A stretch of 64,000 nucleotides of DNA, taken from RGIG4608 sp045643885. Its GTDB lineage: Bacteria > Bacillota > Clostridia > Oscillospirales > CAG-272. The stretch spans positions 1 to 64,000 of the forward strand of contig JAZRFY010000027.1 in NCBI GenBank assembly GCA_045643885.1. The letters are read 5' to 3'. Under the pieces are notes generated by a model that ran no database searches, was not told where the DNA came from, and was given only the letters and a program-made list of their open reading frames with translations. Positions 8,858 to 17,986 of the stretch are shown here, one piece after another. Each line of letters begins with the position of its first letter. The stretch's first letter is position 1. Both the position numbers and the translations under genes were made by a program.

Positions 8858-9724
8858 GTGAATTCTGATTCTTACATCAAAATAGAAAATATCAGTATCT
8901 CCTATGAGGAGGATGACGGCGGCAGAACGTCGGTGCTTAAAAACATCAACCTTGACGTTAAAAAGGGCGAATATCTTGCCGTGCTCGGTCACAACGGCTC
9001 GGGAAAATCAACCCTTGCCAAGCTCCTCAATATGATACTTGAGCCCGATGAGGGAAAAATATATATAGACGGCAAGGATATTACGAATCCCGATATGACG
9101 GAGGAGGATGTTTTCGAGCTTAGAAAAAAGGTGGGAATGGTTTTCCAAAATCCCGACAATCAGCTCGTTGCCACCATCGTTGAGGATGACGTTGCATTCG
9201 GACCTGAAAATCTTGGAGTTGAGCCTGCAGAAATCAGAAGAAGAGTTGACGATGCTCTCTCTGTCGTAGGTATGACAGAGCATGCAAAAAGCGAGCCTGC
9301 AAGACTTTCGGGTGGACAAAAGCAAAGGATCGCTATTGCGGGCATTCTTGCAATGAAGCCCGACTGTATGATTTTTGACGAATCAACTGCAATGCTTGAC
9401 CCCCTTGGTCGTCGCGATATTATGAATACCATTGAAAAGCTCAACAAGGAGCACGGTATCACCATAATTATGATCACACACTATATGGACGAAGCGGCAA
9501 GAGCCAACAGAATCGTGGTTATTGACGACGGAGTCGTTCTCATGGACGGAACACCGAAGGAGGTATTCTCCGAGCCCGAAAAGCTTGCAAAATGCGGTCT
9601 TGACGTGCCCCAATGCGTGTCCCTTGTCCACTCGCTTAAAAAGCAAGGAATCAATGTCGAAGGAGAGTGCCACACTCCGTCTGCCTGTGCAGATGCGATA
9701 GCAAGGGCACTTAATAGAGGATAA
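8858..9724 (+). CDS. ecfA1: Energy-coupling factor transporter ATPase EcfA1
   Basis: One of the two ABC ATPases powering an ECF-type vitamin or metal importer. Walker A GHNGSGKST (about 44-52), Q-loop FQNPDNQLVATIVEDDVAFGP, signature LSGGQKQRIAIAG and Walker B CMIFDESTAMLDP are intact; DES instead of DEP in Walker B is usual for EcfA1. The start is GTG with AAAGG just upstream. Its stop overlaps the ATG of ecfA2 by one base. Together with ecfA2 and ecfT it forms the shared energising module; no S component is in the window. Confidence 0.96.
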   Translation: MNSDSYIKIENISISYEEDDGGRTSVLKNINLDVKKGEYLAVLGHNGSGKSTLAKLLNMILEPDEGKIYIDGKDITNPDMTEEDVFELRKKVGMVFQNPDNQLVATIVEDDVAFGPENLGVEPAEIRRRVDDALSVVGMTEHAKSEPARLSGGQKQRIAIAGILAMKPDCMIFDESTAMLDPLGRRDIMNTIEKLNKEHGITIIMITHYMDEAARANRIVVIDDGVVLMDGTPKEVFSEPEKLAKCGLDVPQCVSLVHSLKKQGINVEGECHTPSACADAIARALNRG

Positions 9725-10581
9725 TGGAAAAGATAAGGCTTGAAAACGTCTCTTTCTTTTACGGAAAGGGAACGGCTTACAGTAAAGAAGCACTTAAAAA
9801 TGTAAATATTGAAATTAAAAAAGGCTCCATTACAGGACTTATCGGTCATACGGGAAGTGGAAAATCAACCATGCTTCAGCTCCTTAACGGTCTTGCAACA
9901 CCTACTGAAGGTAAGGTGTATCTTGACGGAGTTGACATTTGGGAAAAGCCGAAGGAAATTGGAAAGGTCCGTTTTCACGTAGGACTTGTAATGCAGTATC
10001 CCGAATATCAGCTCTTTGAAGAGACTGTTGAAAAGGACATCGCATTCGGACCTAAGAATATGGGACTTGACGAAGCCGAGATATCAAAGAGAATAAGAGA
10101 AGCGATCGATTTTGTCGGACTTGATCCTGAGGTGCTTTCAAAAAATCCCTTTGATCTTTCAGGCGGTCAAAAGAGAAGAGTTGCTATTGCAGGAGTAATC
10201 GCGATGCGCCCCGAGGTGCTCGTTCTTGACGAGCCTGCAGCAGGTCTTGACCCCAAGGGAAGGGACGCGATTTTGGACGGTGTTTTCAAATACCGCGAAA
10301 AGACGGGAGCAACTGTTATCATAGTAAGTCACAGTATGGAGGATATGGCAAGACTTTGTGACGATATCATCGTGCTTTCGCGCGGTGAGGTAGTGCTCAG
10401 TGGCACACGCGACGAGGTGTTTAAGGAATCACAAATGCTTGAAAGCATCGGACTTGCCGTTCCACAGATAACACTCCTTATGCACGAGCTTAATGCCCGT
10501 GGCATAGAGGTAAATAACGGAATTTATACTGAGGATGCCGCAGTGGAAGAAATTGCGCGTCTTTTGAAAGGTAAAAAATGA
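9724..10581 (+). CDS. ecfA2: Energy-coupling factor transporter ATPase EcfA2
   Basis: Second ATPase of the ECF module, pairing with EcfA1. Walker A GHTGSGKSTM, Q-loop MQYPEYQLFEETVEKDIAFGP, signature LSGGQKRRVAIAG and Walker B VLVLDEPAAGLDPKGR are all present, the last being typical of EcfA2. 285 aa is normal. It overlaps ecfA1 by one base at its start and ecfT by four bases (ATGA) at its end, so the three proteins should be made in fixed ratio. Confidence 0.96.
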   Translation: MEKIRLENVSFFYGKGTAYSKEALKNVNIEIKKGSITGLIGHTGSGKSTMLQLLNGLATPTEGKVYLDGVDIWEKPKEIGKVRFHVGLVMQYPEYQLFEETVEKDIAFGPKNMGLDEAEISKRIREAIDFVGLDPEVLSKNPFDLSGGQKRRVAIAGVIAMRPEVLVLDEPAAGLDPKGRDAILDGVFKYREKTGATVIIVSHSMEDMARLCDDIIVLSRGEVVLSGTRDEVFKESQMLESIGLAVPQITLLMHELNARGIEVNNGIYTEDAAVEEIARLLKGKK

Positions 10582-11399
10582 AGAATATAACTCTTGGACA
10601 GTACTATGCTGTCGATTCAATCATACACAGACTTGATCCGAGAATCAAGATAGTCATTGCGATACTTTATATCGTCACAGTATTTTTAAGTGAGAACGTT
10701 GTATCCATGGCAATCATTCTTCTCTCGGCATTTGCCTTGATATTCATGTCAAGGATACCTGTAAAAATCGTATTGCGATCGATAAAAATGCTGGTGTTCA
10801 TCATCGCGTTCACTGCAATCGTAAACATCTTTATGGGTGGAGAGGGAGAGCCTCTTTTCGAGCTTGGATTTATTAAGATATATCTTTCCGGCATCGTTAA
10901 TGCGATCTTTCTTATCGTAAGAATATTCGTTTTGATAATCGGAAGCAGTATTTTGCTCACCTATACAACAACTCCCATCGCGTTGACGGACGGCATTGAA
11001 AGACTTCTTTCTCCCCTTAAGGTGATAGGACTTCCCGTGCACGATTTTGCAATGATTATGACCATTGCGCTTAGATTTATTCCAACACTTATGGACGAGG
11101 CAGATAAGATAATCAACGCGCAAAAGGCAAGGGGAGCAGATTTTACAAACGGCAGCCTTACGCAAAAGGCAAAGGCGCTCATTCCGATTCTCATCCCCCT
11201 CTTCTCATCATCCATTCGTCACGCGCTCGACCTTGCAACTGCAATGGAGTGCCGTTGCTATAAGGGTGGAGAGGGAAGAACGAGAATGAAGGTGCTCAAG
11301 TGTCGCGCAAGTGATATTCTGGCACTGTGCGTCGTTATTTCCTTTGGCGCACTCATAGTGCTTGTAAATTACTATACAAAGACGCTTCTCCCATTTTAA
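10578..11399 (+). CDS. ecfT: ECF transporter transmembrane protein EcfT
   Basis: The membrane scaffold that links the two ATPases to interchangeable S components. It begins MKNITLGQYYAVDSIIHRLDPR, the classic EcfT opening, followed by several hydrophobic helices (KIVIAILYIVTVFL, MLVFIIAFTAIVNIF, LIVRIFVLIIGSSILL). Two coupling-helix motifs of the Ala-Arg-Gly type are expected; AQKARGAD and AMECRCYKG are seen. 273 aa is normal. Gene order ecfA1-ecfA2-ecfT-truA is the common Bacillota arrangement. Confidence 0.95.
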   Translation: MKNITLGQYYAVDSIIHRLDPRIKIVIAILYIVTVFLSENVVSMAIILLSAFALIFMSRIPVKIVLRSIKMLVFIIAFTAIVNIFMGGEGEPLFELGFIKIYLSGIVNAIFLIVRIFVLIIGSSILLTYTTTPIALTDGIERLLSPLKVIGLPVHDFAMIMTIALRFIPTLMDEADKIINAQKARGADFTNGSLTQKAKALIPILIPLFSSSIRHALDLATAMECRCYKGGEGRTRMKVLKCRASDILALCVVISFGALIVLVNYYTKTLLPF

Positions 11400-11410
11400 A
11401 GGAGCATAAT

Positions 11411-12169
11411 ATGAAATTATTGCTTAAAATAAGCTTTCTTGGAACGAATTATAACGGATATCAAGTTCAGCCCGATAAGCCCACCGTTCAACAAAAGATG
11501 AACGAGGCATCCTATAGAATTTTCGGCTTCGACTGCGACATTGTCGGTTGCAGTAGAACGGATAGTGGCGTTCACGCAAACGAGTTTTTCGTGTGCGTTT
11601 CTAAAAAAGGTGAAAACGAGCTTGAATGCACCATCCCTATGGAGAGCATTCCGCTTGCCTTCAACTCCGTTTTGCCCGACGATATCTCCGTGCTTGAGGC
11701 AAGGATGGTCGAAAGCGATTTTCATCCAAGATATGCAGTAAAATATAAGGAATATACCTATAGAATTTGGAATAACCCCATAAAAAATCCCTTTGAGGCA
11801 AATAGGGCATACCATATTCCAAGCGTTTATTCCGATGAGACTATCGAAAAAATGAATGAGGCAGCATCTTATTTTTGTGGCAAGCACGATTTTGCCTCCT
11901 ATATGGCACAGGGCTCAAAAATTGTGGACACAGTAAGAGAAATTAAATATGCCTCCGTTAAAAAAGAGGGCGACTTAGTGGTGTTCACAGTTGCCGCTGA
12001 CGGATTTTTATACAACATGGTCAGAATTATGACAGGAACTCTTCTGCTCGTTGCCAAGGGCAAAATCGAGCCTTGTCAGATTGCTGATATAACAAACAGT
12101 AAATGCCGTAAGAATGCAGGATCGACAGTACCTGCCTGCGGTCTCTATCTCAACAAAGTAGAGTATTGA
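11411..12169 (+). CDS. truA: tRNA pseudouridine synthase TruA
   Basis: Converts uridines 38-40 of the anticodon arm of tRNAs to pseudouridine. The catalytic aspartate is Asp51 in CSRTDSGVHA; later motifs YTYRIWN, GKHDFASYMAQGS and GFLYNMVRIMTGTLL are typical. Length 252 aa. A longer frame reaching back to 11327 overlaps ecfT and is rejected: the ATG at 11411 has AAAGGAG eight bases upstream. It is the last gene of the ecf cluster, with a 24-base gap to the next gene. Confidence 0.96.
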   Translation: MKLLLKISFLGTNYNGYQVQPDKPTVQQKMNEASYRIFGFDCDIVGCSRTDSGVHANEFFVCVSKKGENELECTIPMESIPLAFNSVLPDDISVLEARMVESDFHPRYAVKYKEYTYRIWNNPIKNPFEANRAYHIPSVYSDETIEKMNEAASYFCGKHDFASYMAQGSKIVDTVREIKYASVKKEGDLVVFTVAADGFLYNMVRIMTGTLLLVAKGKIEPCQIADITNSKCRKNAGSTVPACGLYLNKVEY

Positions 12170-12193
12170 TTTTTTTTGAAAGGAGTTGGGAAA

Positions 12194-13414
12194 ATGCAAT
12201 TCGATTTCGATAAAATAATTGAAAAATTCAAATACGATCCCAATTCCGTAAAAAAGGATTATGACGGAAGGACGGACGTATATCTTGCAAAGGTCAGCTA
12301 CCGTTATGCATACGTCAAACGAATCATTTCGGTGCTTATAATCCTTGTGCTTATTGCCTTTGTTTTGTCGGGCAATATCGCGTATAGCAAGTTTTATTAT
12401 CTTGCCAAGGATATAAGACTTGCATCGGATTTCGTGAATTCAAGTCACGATACGATAACCTATAACGTGGGCAATTCACAAAGCTTTGTTGCATTCAGAT
12501 CGGGAATTGCCGTTGCAAGTAGAGAAAGGCTTTCCATCTTCTCAGCCGGTGGCAAGGAGCTGTTTTCTGCAAACCACAGCTTTGGAAATCCCTCACTCAA
12601 GGCAAACGATAAATACGTTTTGCTCTATGACGTGGGTGGCAAGCAATATGCGCTTTATAACTCATTTTCAAAGACCAATGAGGGAACACTCAATAACGTA
12701 ATATACGGGGCAAGCGTTTCCGAAAGCGGTACATTTGCCTTGATAACAAAAACCGATAAATACGATTCAGTTGTCAGCGTTTATCAGCAAAATGGTACGA
12801 AATATGATTATAATTTTGCTAATGGAAGAGTGTATTCCGTTTCGCTCTCCGAAAACGGATTGCAATTTGCCGTGCTCCTCGTTTTTTCAGATGGAGCTGA
12901 TATAAGGACTGAAATAAGAGTCTATAAGCTCGGAAGCAATGACTATTCCGCAAAGGATCTTACCTTCAAGGGCATTCCTTATGAGGTGAAAATATTGAAT
13001 AACGGCAACATTTTAGCCGTTGGAGCAAAGGGAGTCAATGCCTTCTCCTCAAGCCTTTCCTTGCTTGGAGAATATTTGACCGACAAGGAAATATACGCCT
13101 ATGCTTTTGGGGATGATAATATTGCAATAAGTCACGTTTCCGATAATGAGGGCAAGACTGATGTTGTTATCCTTAACCAACGAGGCAAGATTGAAAAGAG
13201 ATTTTTACATAGTGACAGAGTTATAGACGTTGCCGTTTATAAGGACTATCTCTTCGTGCAAAAGATAAGTGGCTTTGAAAGAACCAATATCGCACTTGGC
13301 ACTACTGAAAAGATCGAGCTTATCGGAACTGATTTCAAAATGATAGCCAGTGACAAGGATACGCTTATAATTTGCAACGATTCCTATGCAAACTTTTTGA
13401 ATTTTGGAAGATAA
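12194..13414 (+). CDS. DUF5711-like single-pass membrane protein with propeller-like domain
   Basis: A 406-aa protein with a short cytoplasmic start, one transmembrane helix (IISVLIILVLIAFVLSGNIAY, about 40-60), then an outside domain built of repeated short strands of the kind seen in beta-propellers (GIAVASRERLSIFSAGGKEL, VLLYDVGGKQYALYN). It resembles the DUF5711 family of Clostridia. AAAGGAGT precedes the ATG at 12194; the upstream ATG at 12176 is out of range of that site. Followed by cvpA after 25 bases. Function unknown; a cell-surface sensing or scaffold role is only a guess. Confidence 0.75.
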   Translation: MQFDFDKIIEKFKYDPNSVKKDYDGRTDVYLAKVSYRYAYVKRIISVLIILVLIAFVLSGNIAYSKFYYLAKDIRLASDFVNSSHDTITYNVGNSQSFVAFRSGIAVASRERLSIFSAGGKELFSANHSFGNPSLKANDKYVLLYDVGGKQYALYNSFSKTNEGTLNNVIYGASVSESGTFALITKTDKYDSVVSVYQQNGTKYDYNFANGRVYSVSLSENGLQFAVLLVFSDGADIRTEIRVYKLGSNDYSAKDLTFKGIPYEVKILNNGNILAVGAKGVNAFSSSLSLLGEYLTDKEIYAYAFGDDNIAISHVSDNEGKTDVVILNQRGKIEKRFLHSDRVIDVAVYKDYLFVQKISGFERTNIALGTTEKIELIGTDFKMIASDKDTLIICNDSYANFLNFGR

Positions 13415-13439
13415 AGCATTTTGAAAAAGGAGATTTTAT

Positions 13440-14126
13440 ATGTATAATTGGGATATAATAATTGATGTTCTTATAGTTGTGTTGATAATCTTCACAATAA
13501 TAACAAATGCGAAAAAAGGATTTATAAAGACTGCGTTAAATGCAATTAAGGGCATACTTGTTTTGCTTTTGGCACTTGCCTTGACACCCATGACCTCCGA
13601 CATTGCAAAGGACAATTTTGTTAATGGTTGGTTTGAGGGAACGATAACCACTCCCTTTGTTGAAACTGCACTTGAGGCAGGGGAAAATTTCAATTTTGAA
13701 ACTATTTCCGAAAACCTTCCCGACGTGGCAGATGGAGTTATCTCCTTGATCGACGTTGACGGAGCGCTCAGTCAATTTGAGGGTACGGGCGTTGATTTTG
13801 CCATGGAATTCGGCGGCAGATTAGAGGGACTTGTGATAAACGTGGTTTCCAATATCATAACGTACGTTTTCTGGTGGATAATACTTTCTATCGTGCTTAC
13901 GATCATAGTTAAGTTGCTTGAAAAAACAGTTGAATTGCCCGTTCTCAAGCAGGGCGACCATATACTCGGAGGCATTTGGGGCGTAGTTAGTGCCTATGTT
14001 GAAATCAGCCTTTGCGTAGTAGTGTTAGCATTTTTCGGAGGATTCGAATTCATTGAAAATACCGTGGTTGCAAGATTCTTCTATGAAAACGGATTGTTCT
14101 CAACCTTGTTTAATACTATCCTTTAA
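13440..14126 (+). CDS. CvpA-family membrane protein
   Basis: A 228-aa protein with the CvpA layout: N-terminal helix WDIIIDVLIVVLIIFTIITNAKKGF, a second helix (GILVLLLALALTPMT), an outside loop, and two C-terminal helices (YVFWWIILSIVLTIIVKLL and AYVEISLCVVVLAFFGGF). The Gly after the first helix (KKGF) and the LGG..G segment near residue 175 are family marks. CvpA proteins are linked to envelope integrity and colicin V production, but their function in Bacillota is unclear. AAAGGAG gives the start. It sits between a DUF5711-like gene and a ClpE-like ATPase. Confidence 0.8.
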   Translation: MYNWDIIIDVLIVVLIIFTIITNAKKGFIKTALNAIKGILVLLLALALTPMTSDIAKDNFVNGWFEGTITTPFVETALEAGENFNFETISENLPDVADGVISLIDVDGALSQFEGTGVDFAMEFGGRLEGLVINVVSNIITYVFWWIILSIVLTIIVKLLEKTVELPVLKQGDHILGGIWGVVSAYVEISLCVVVLAFFGGFEFIENTVVARFFYENGLFSTLFNTIL

Positions 14127-14136
14127 GGAGTAAAAT

Positions 14137-16440
14137 ATGATAATGTGTTCAAGATGCCATAAGAGAATGGCAGTTGTTTTCATCACCAAGCTTGAAAACG
14201 GTGAGAAGAAGAACGAGGGCGTTTGCATGACGTGTGCAAAGGAGCTTGGACTTCCTCTTGACAACATGCTTGGCGACGTAATAAATAAATTCGGAATCAC
14301 ACCCGAGGAGCTTTCGGGTATGGAGGACGAAATGACAAGAATGATGGAAAACGGGGGAGAGCTTCCTGCAATGATGGATGAAGAAGGCTCTGACGACGAG
14401 GCAAGAGCACCCGCTATCGATCTTCAAAAGCTTTTTGGCGGCAATAGCTCAAACGCGCCAAACGTTGAGGGGGGCAAGGCAAATGCCGACGAAAAAAATA
14501 AAGAGAAAAAGAGAAAATTCCTTGATGCATATTGTAAGGACCTTACAAGAGATGCAAGGGAGGGCAAGCTCGATGCCATCGTTGGCAGAGAAAAGGAGCT
14601 TGCAAGAGTAATACAAATTCTTTCAAGAAGACAAAAAAATAACCCCTGCCTTATAGGTGAGCCCGGTGTCGGTAAGACAGCCATCGCCGAGGCATTGGCA
14701 CAAAAGATTGTCAGAGGGGACGTCCCCTATAAGCTCAAAAATAAAGAGCTCCACCTTCTCGACCTCACTGCACTTGTTGCAGGCACACAGTTCAGAGGTC
14801 AGTACGAAAGCCGACTTTTGGGCCTTTTGAAGGAGGTAAAGGACGCAGGCAATATCATCCTCGTTATCGATGAGGTGCATAACATCGTTGGTGCAGGTAA
14901 CAGTGAGGGAAGCATGAGCACTGCAAACATGCTCAAGCCAGCCCTTTCTCGCGGTGAAATACAGGTTATCGGTGCAACAACACTCAGTGAATACAGAAAG
15001 TATATTGAAAAGGATTCCGCCCTTGAAAGACGCTTCCAACCCGTTAAGGTTGAAGAGCCTTCAATCGATGAAACTCTTGAGATGCTCAAGGGGATCAAGC
15101 ATTATTACGAATCCTTCCACCAGATAAAGATACCTGAATCCGTTTTGAGAAGCGCAGTTGTGCTTTCCGAAAGATATATCACGGACAGATATCTTCCCGA
15201 TAAAGCTATCGACCTTCTTGACGAGGCAGCTGCAACTCTTTCTTTAAGCTCAGCTTCTCTTAACAGAAGCATAGAGATAAGAGAAAACCTTCTTTCTATT
15301 AAGAAGGATAGAGAAGCGCTCGAGGCAATGCCTCTCGATTCTCCCGACAATGCGGATGCTTATGAAAAGATCGCAAAGCTTAAATCCAAGGAGATCAAGC
15401 TTGCAGAGGAGCTTAAATCCCTTGAGGGTGAGTGCGAAAACATCATCCTTGATACTGAATGTCTTGCCGACGTTGTAGAGATGTGGACGGGTGTTCCTGC
15501 ACTTACTGTAAGTGCAAATGAATACGAGCAGATCGATAAGCTTGAGGAAAGACTTAAAACTCATATCATCGGTCAGGATAAGGCAGTAAAATCCATTTGC
15601 CGTGCTATAAAGAGAAATAGAGCAGGCATTTCATATAAGAGAAAGCCCGTCTCCTTTATCTTTGCAGGACCTACGGGTGTTGGTAAGACCGAGCTTGTTA
15701 AACAGCTTGCAAACGATCTTTTCCATTCTCCCGAAACGCTCATTCGCCTTGATATGAGTGAGTTTATGGAAAAGCACTCCGTTTCAAAGATTATCGGAGC
15801 GCCTCCCGGATACGTTGGATACGACGAGGCAGGTCAGCTTACTGAAAAGATAAGAAGAAGACCTTATTCCGTAATCCTTTTTGACGAGATTGAAAAGGCA
15901 CATCCCGACGTGCTTAACGTTCTTTTGCAGATTCTTGACGACGGTCGCGTGACCGACGCGCAGGGAAGAACTATAAACTTTGAAAATACCATTTTGGTAA
16001 TGACCACAAATGCAGGCTCAACCAATTCTTCCGGCAGAGCAGGATTTTCAATGTCCGATAATCTTTCAGCCGAGGACGCGCGCACTATGAAGGCGCTTGA
16101 GGGCTTCCTCCGTCCTGAATTTATCAACCGTGTTGACGAGATTATCACCTTCAATTCTCTTACTGAAGAGAACTTTGAAAGGATTGCAGAAATTATGCTT
16201 ACCGAGCTTAAGATTGCACTCAATGAAAAGGGAATCGACCTTTCCTACAGTGAGGATGCACTTAAATTCGTTGGCAAGAAATCATACTCTGCAAAATTCG
16301 GTGCAAGAAATATGAGAAGATTTATTCAGACTCATATCGAGGATGCTATTGCCGAAAAGGTGATCGCTGATTATAATCGCACAATTTCAAAGGTTTATAT
16401 TTCAGTCGATAATGACGAGATAATTGTGACCTGTATGTAA
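14137..16440 (+). CDS. ClpE-like ATP-dependent protease ATPase subunit
   Basis: A 767-aa Hsp100/Clp unfoldase. The N-terminus is a CxxC...CxxC zinc finger (CSRCHKRM and CMTCAKELG) instead of the double Clp-N domain, as in ClpE. Two AAA+ modules follow, with Walker A GEPGVGKT (about 175) and GPTGVGKT (about 510), and Walker B VIDEVHN and LFDEIEKA. A middle coiled coil (about 370-440) separates them. A GF loop (RAGFS) in the second module could contact ClpP. It probably unfolds substrates for ClpP, which is not in the window. Could be named ClpC by some tools. Confidence 0.88.
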   Translation: MIMCSRCHKRMAVVFITKLENGEKKNEGVCMTCAKELGLPLDNMLGDVINKFGITPEELSGMEDEMTRMMENGGELPAMMDEEGSDDEARAPAIDLQKLFGGNSSNAPNVEGGKANADEKNKEKKRKFLDAYCKDLTRDAREGKLDAIVGREKELARVIQILSRRQKNNPCLIGEPGVGKTAIAEALAQKIVRGDVPYKLKNKELHLLDLTALVAGTQFRGQYESRLLGLLKEVKDAGNIILVIDEVHNIVGAGNSEGSMSTANMLKPALSRGEIQVIGATTLSEYRKYIEKDSALERRFQPVKVEEPSIDETLEMLKGIKHYYESFHQIKIPESVLRSAVVLSERYITDRYLPDKAIDLLDEAAATLSLSSASLNRSIEIRENLLSIKKDREALEAMPLDSPDNADAYEKIAKLKSKEIKLAEELKSLEGECENIILDTECLADVVEMWTGVPALTVSANEYEQIDKLEERLKTHIIGQDKAVKSICRAIKRNRAGISYKRKPVSFIFAGPTGVGKTELVKQLANDLFHSPETLIRLDMSEFMEKHSVSKIIGAPPGYVGYDEAGQLTEKIRRRPYSVILFDEIEKAHPDVLNVLLQILDDGRVTDAQGRTINFENTILVMTTNAGSTNSSGRAGFSMSDNLSAEDARTMKALEGFLRPEFINRVDEIITFNSLTEENFERIAEIMLTELKIALNEKGIDLSYSEDALKFVGKKSYSAKFGARNMRRFIQTHIEDAIAEKVIADYNRTISKVYISVDNDEIIVTCM

Positions 16441-16443
16441 AAA

Positions 16444-16479
16444 ATGCAGAACCGAGTGTTTGCTCGGTTCTGCATTTTT
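16444..16479 (+). terminator. Terminator after the clpE-like gene
   Basis: A 13-bp stem ATGCAGAACCGAG / CTCGGTTCTGCAT with a TGTTTG loop, followed by TTTTG, starting just after the stop codon. Confidence 0.9.
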
Positions 16480-16489
16480 GTTCGGCAAA

Positions 16490-16690
16490 TTGGGATTTAT
16501 CGGTGAGTTCGCACAGCACCCATCGATTGTTTTGTCCACTTTTTCAAAAGTGGCTCTCCACGAGTAGTGGCGCCCGCCGCGTAGGCGACTCGCCGTTTCT
16601 TTTGTTAGCTTTTCTTTGCGGCTCTACTTGCAAAGAAAAGCGGCTAAACCCTTTTGCTATCAATACTTGATAGACGCTTTTTTCTTTGAG
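16490..16690. repeat. Intergenic element with stacked hairpins (no gene)
   Basis: The gap between the clpE terminator and the next promoter has no convincing gene. It holds at least three short inverted repeats: CCACTTTT/AAAAGTGG at 16536-16553, GGCGA/TCGCC around 16584-16594, and GCTTTTCTTTGC/GCAAAGAAAAGC at 16608-16641 with a 10-base loop. The higher G/C centre and the hairpin stack look like a dispersed repeat of the kind scattered between genes in Clostridia. Only one copy is in the window, so its repeated nature is inferred. Confidence 0.45.
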
Positions 16691-16703
16691 GATAAAACAA
16701 CTA

Positions 16704-16731
16704 TTGACACGATTTTTTTCTGTGATATAAT
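16704..16731 (+). promoter_or_regulatory. Sigma-A promoter for the 141-aa membrane protein
   Basis: TTGACA, 16 bases, TATAAT, about 25 bases upstream of the ATG at 16756, which itself has AAAGGGTGGG before it. Confidence 0.8.
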
Positions 16732-16755
16732 GAACTCAAGAAAGGGTGGGATATT

Positions 16756-17181
16756 ATGAAAAAACTTCAAAAGTCAGATAAGATTTCTATATTTGCATAT
16801 GCTTTGTTATTTGTATGGAGCTTGTTGTATTTTTGGGTTTTGGCAGGCCCTACAGGGCTTCTTGACATGTTGGTATGGCAATATATCTTGCTCTTTGTGT
16901 TATGCCCATCGATTATATTGATTGTCCACACTGCAAAAAACGGAATGGGCATAAAATCCTTTGCCTTGATACTCGTCTTTTGGTTTTTGAATAGCTTGAA
17001 TTTCTGGCTTACGTGGAATATTTTATGGTTTGTCAACAGCAAAGATCCCGGCAGCCTCTTGGGTGAGATAGGAACAGTGGGACATTTAACGATTCCTGCA
17101 TCACTTGTCGGAATCCTTATGGGTATTATTATAAGAGCCATAGTTAAAAGATTCAAAAAAGCAAAAGCAGAACAAGAATAA
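16756..17181 (+). CDS. Small four-helix membrane protein, unknown function
   Basis: 141 aa with four hydrophobic helices: IFAYALLFVWSLLYFWVLAG, LVWQYILLFVLCPSIILIV, SFALILVFWFLNSLNFWLTW and LTIPASLVGILMGIIIRAIV. The ends are lysine-rich and stay inside by the positive-inside rule. It has its own promoter and terminator and stands alone between two convergent blocks, next to a repeat-like element. I do not recognise the family. Confidence 0.75.
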   Translation: MKKLQKSDKISIFAYALLFVWSLLYFWVLAGPTGLLDMLVWQYILLFVLCPSIILIVHTAKNGMGIKSFALILVFWFLNSLNFWLTWNILWFVNSKDPGSLLGEIGTVGHLTIPASLVGILMGIIIRAIVKRFKKAKAEQE

Positions 17182-17182
17182 T

Positions 17183-17211
17183 AAAAGCTCCCTTTAAAGG
17201 GAGCTTTTTTT
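17183..17211. terminator. Bidirectional terminator
   Basis: A perfect stem AAAAGCTCCCTTT / AAAGGGAGCTTTT with T-runs on both strands, shared by the plus-strand membrane protein gene and the minus-strand ttcA-like gene. Confidence 0.9.
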
Positions 17212-17212
17212 G

Positions 17213-17986
17213 TTATTTTTCTTCGTTTTCTTCGTCCTCGTATTCCTTGATGCCGTTCATCGTGCTTGCAACCTTAAATCCGTCGATTTCACCGCGTTGC
17301 ATTGCACCGAAGATGCGATATCTGAGTCCCTTGTGCTTGATGTCAAGCTCGCGAAGGAGCTGCTTCATCTCCTCGCGCTCGGTATTTCCATCGGCAGGAC
17401 AGGTTGACTTTACAACGGGCAATTCTGCCTTGTCTGCAAACTGACGAACACTCTTTTCAGCTGCATAAAGCAAGGGACGGATCATAGTAAGATCGATTCT
17501 TGAAAGGTATGTAACTGGTGAAAAGCAACCGATTCTTCCTTCAAAGAAAAGATTGAGCATAAAGGTTTCAATAGCATCGTCAAAATGGTGACCGAGAGCA
17601 ACCTTGTTGCATCCAAGCTCCTTGGCAGTATTGTAAAGAACACCTCTTCTCATTTTAGCACAAAGAGAGCAGGGGCTCTTTTCCTTTCTTTCCTCAAAGA
17701 TGATCTGATATATCTGTGTGGGGGCAATGTGATATTTTACGTCAAGCTTTTCGCAAAGAGCCTTGATGCCGTCAAAGCTCGTATTTGGGAAGCCCATATC
17801 AACTGTAATCGCAATAAGCTCAAACTTTTTGGGATAAAATCTGCGCATCTCGGCAAGTGCATAGAGAAGGGCAAGTGAGTCCTTGCCGGCAGAAACACCA
17901 ACGGCAATCCTATCACCCTCTTCTATCATTGCATAGTCGTCGACTGCGCGTCTTGTATAGCTTAAAATTCGTTTTAATTCTTTCAT
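17213..17986 (-). CDS. TtcA-family tRNA 2-thiolation enzyme
   Basis: A PP-loop ATPase related to TtcA, which thiolates cytidine 32 of tRNA using an iron-sulfur cluster. The PP-loop is GVSAGKDS (residues 30-37, usually SGGKDS). Three cysteines that should hold the cluster are Cys107 and Cys110 (PCSLCAKMRRG) and Cys197 (STCPADG). GHHFDDAIETFMLNLFF matches the adenylation motif. At 257 aa it is slightly shorter than E. coli TtcA. The ATG overlaps the stop of the upstream methyltransferase gene by one base, which suggests a tRNA-modification operon. The exact nucleotide target in this organism is inferred. Confidence 0.88.
   Translation of the reverse strand: MKELKRILSYTRRAVDDYAMIEEGDRIAVGVSAGKDSLALLYALAEMRRFYPKKFELIAITVDMGFPNTSFDGIKALCEKLDVKYHIAPTQIYQIIFEERKEKSPCSLCAKMRRGVLYNTAKELGCNKVALGHHFDDAIETFMLNLFFEGRIGCFSPVTYLSRIDLTMIRPLLYAAEKSVRQFADKAELPVVKSTCPADGNTEREEMKQLLRELDIKHKGLRYRIFGAMQRGEIDGFKVASTMNGIKEYEDEENEEK

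Noticed and set aside
11327..11410. Longer N-terminus for TruA
   Set aside because: It overlaps ecfT in another frame; the ATG at 11411 has AAAGGAG and begins the family's usual KLLLKISFLGTNYNGYQ.
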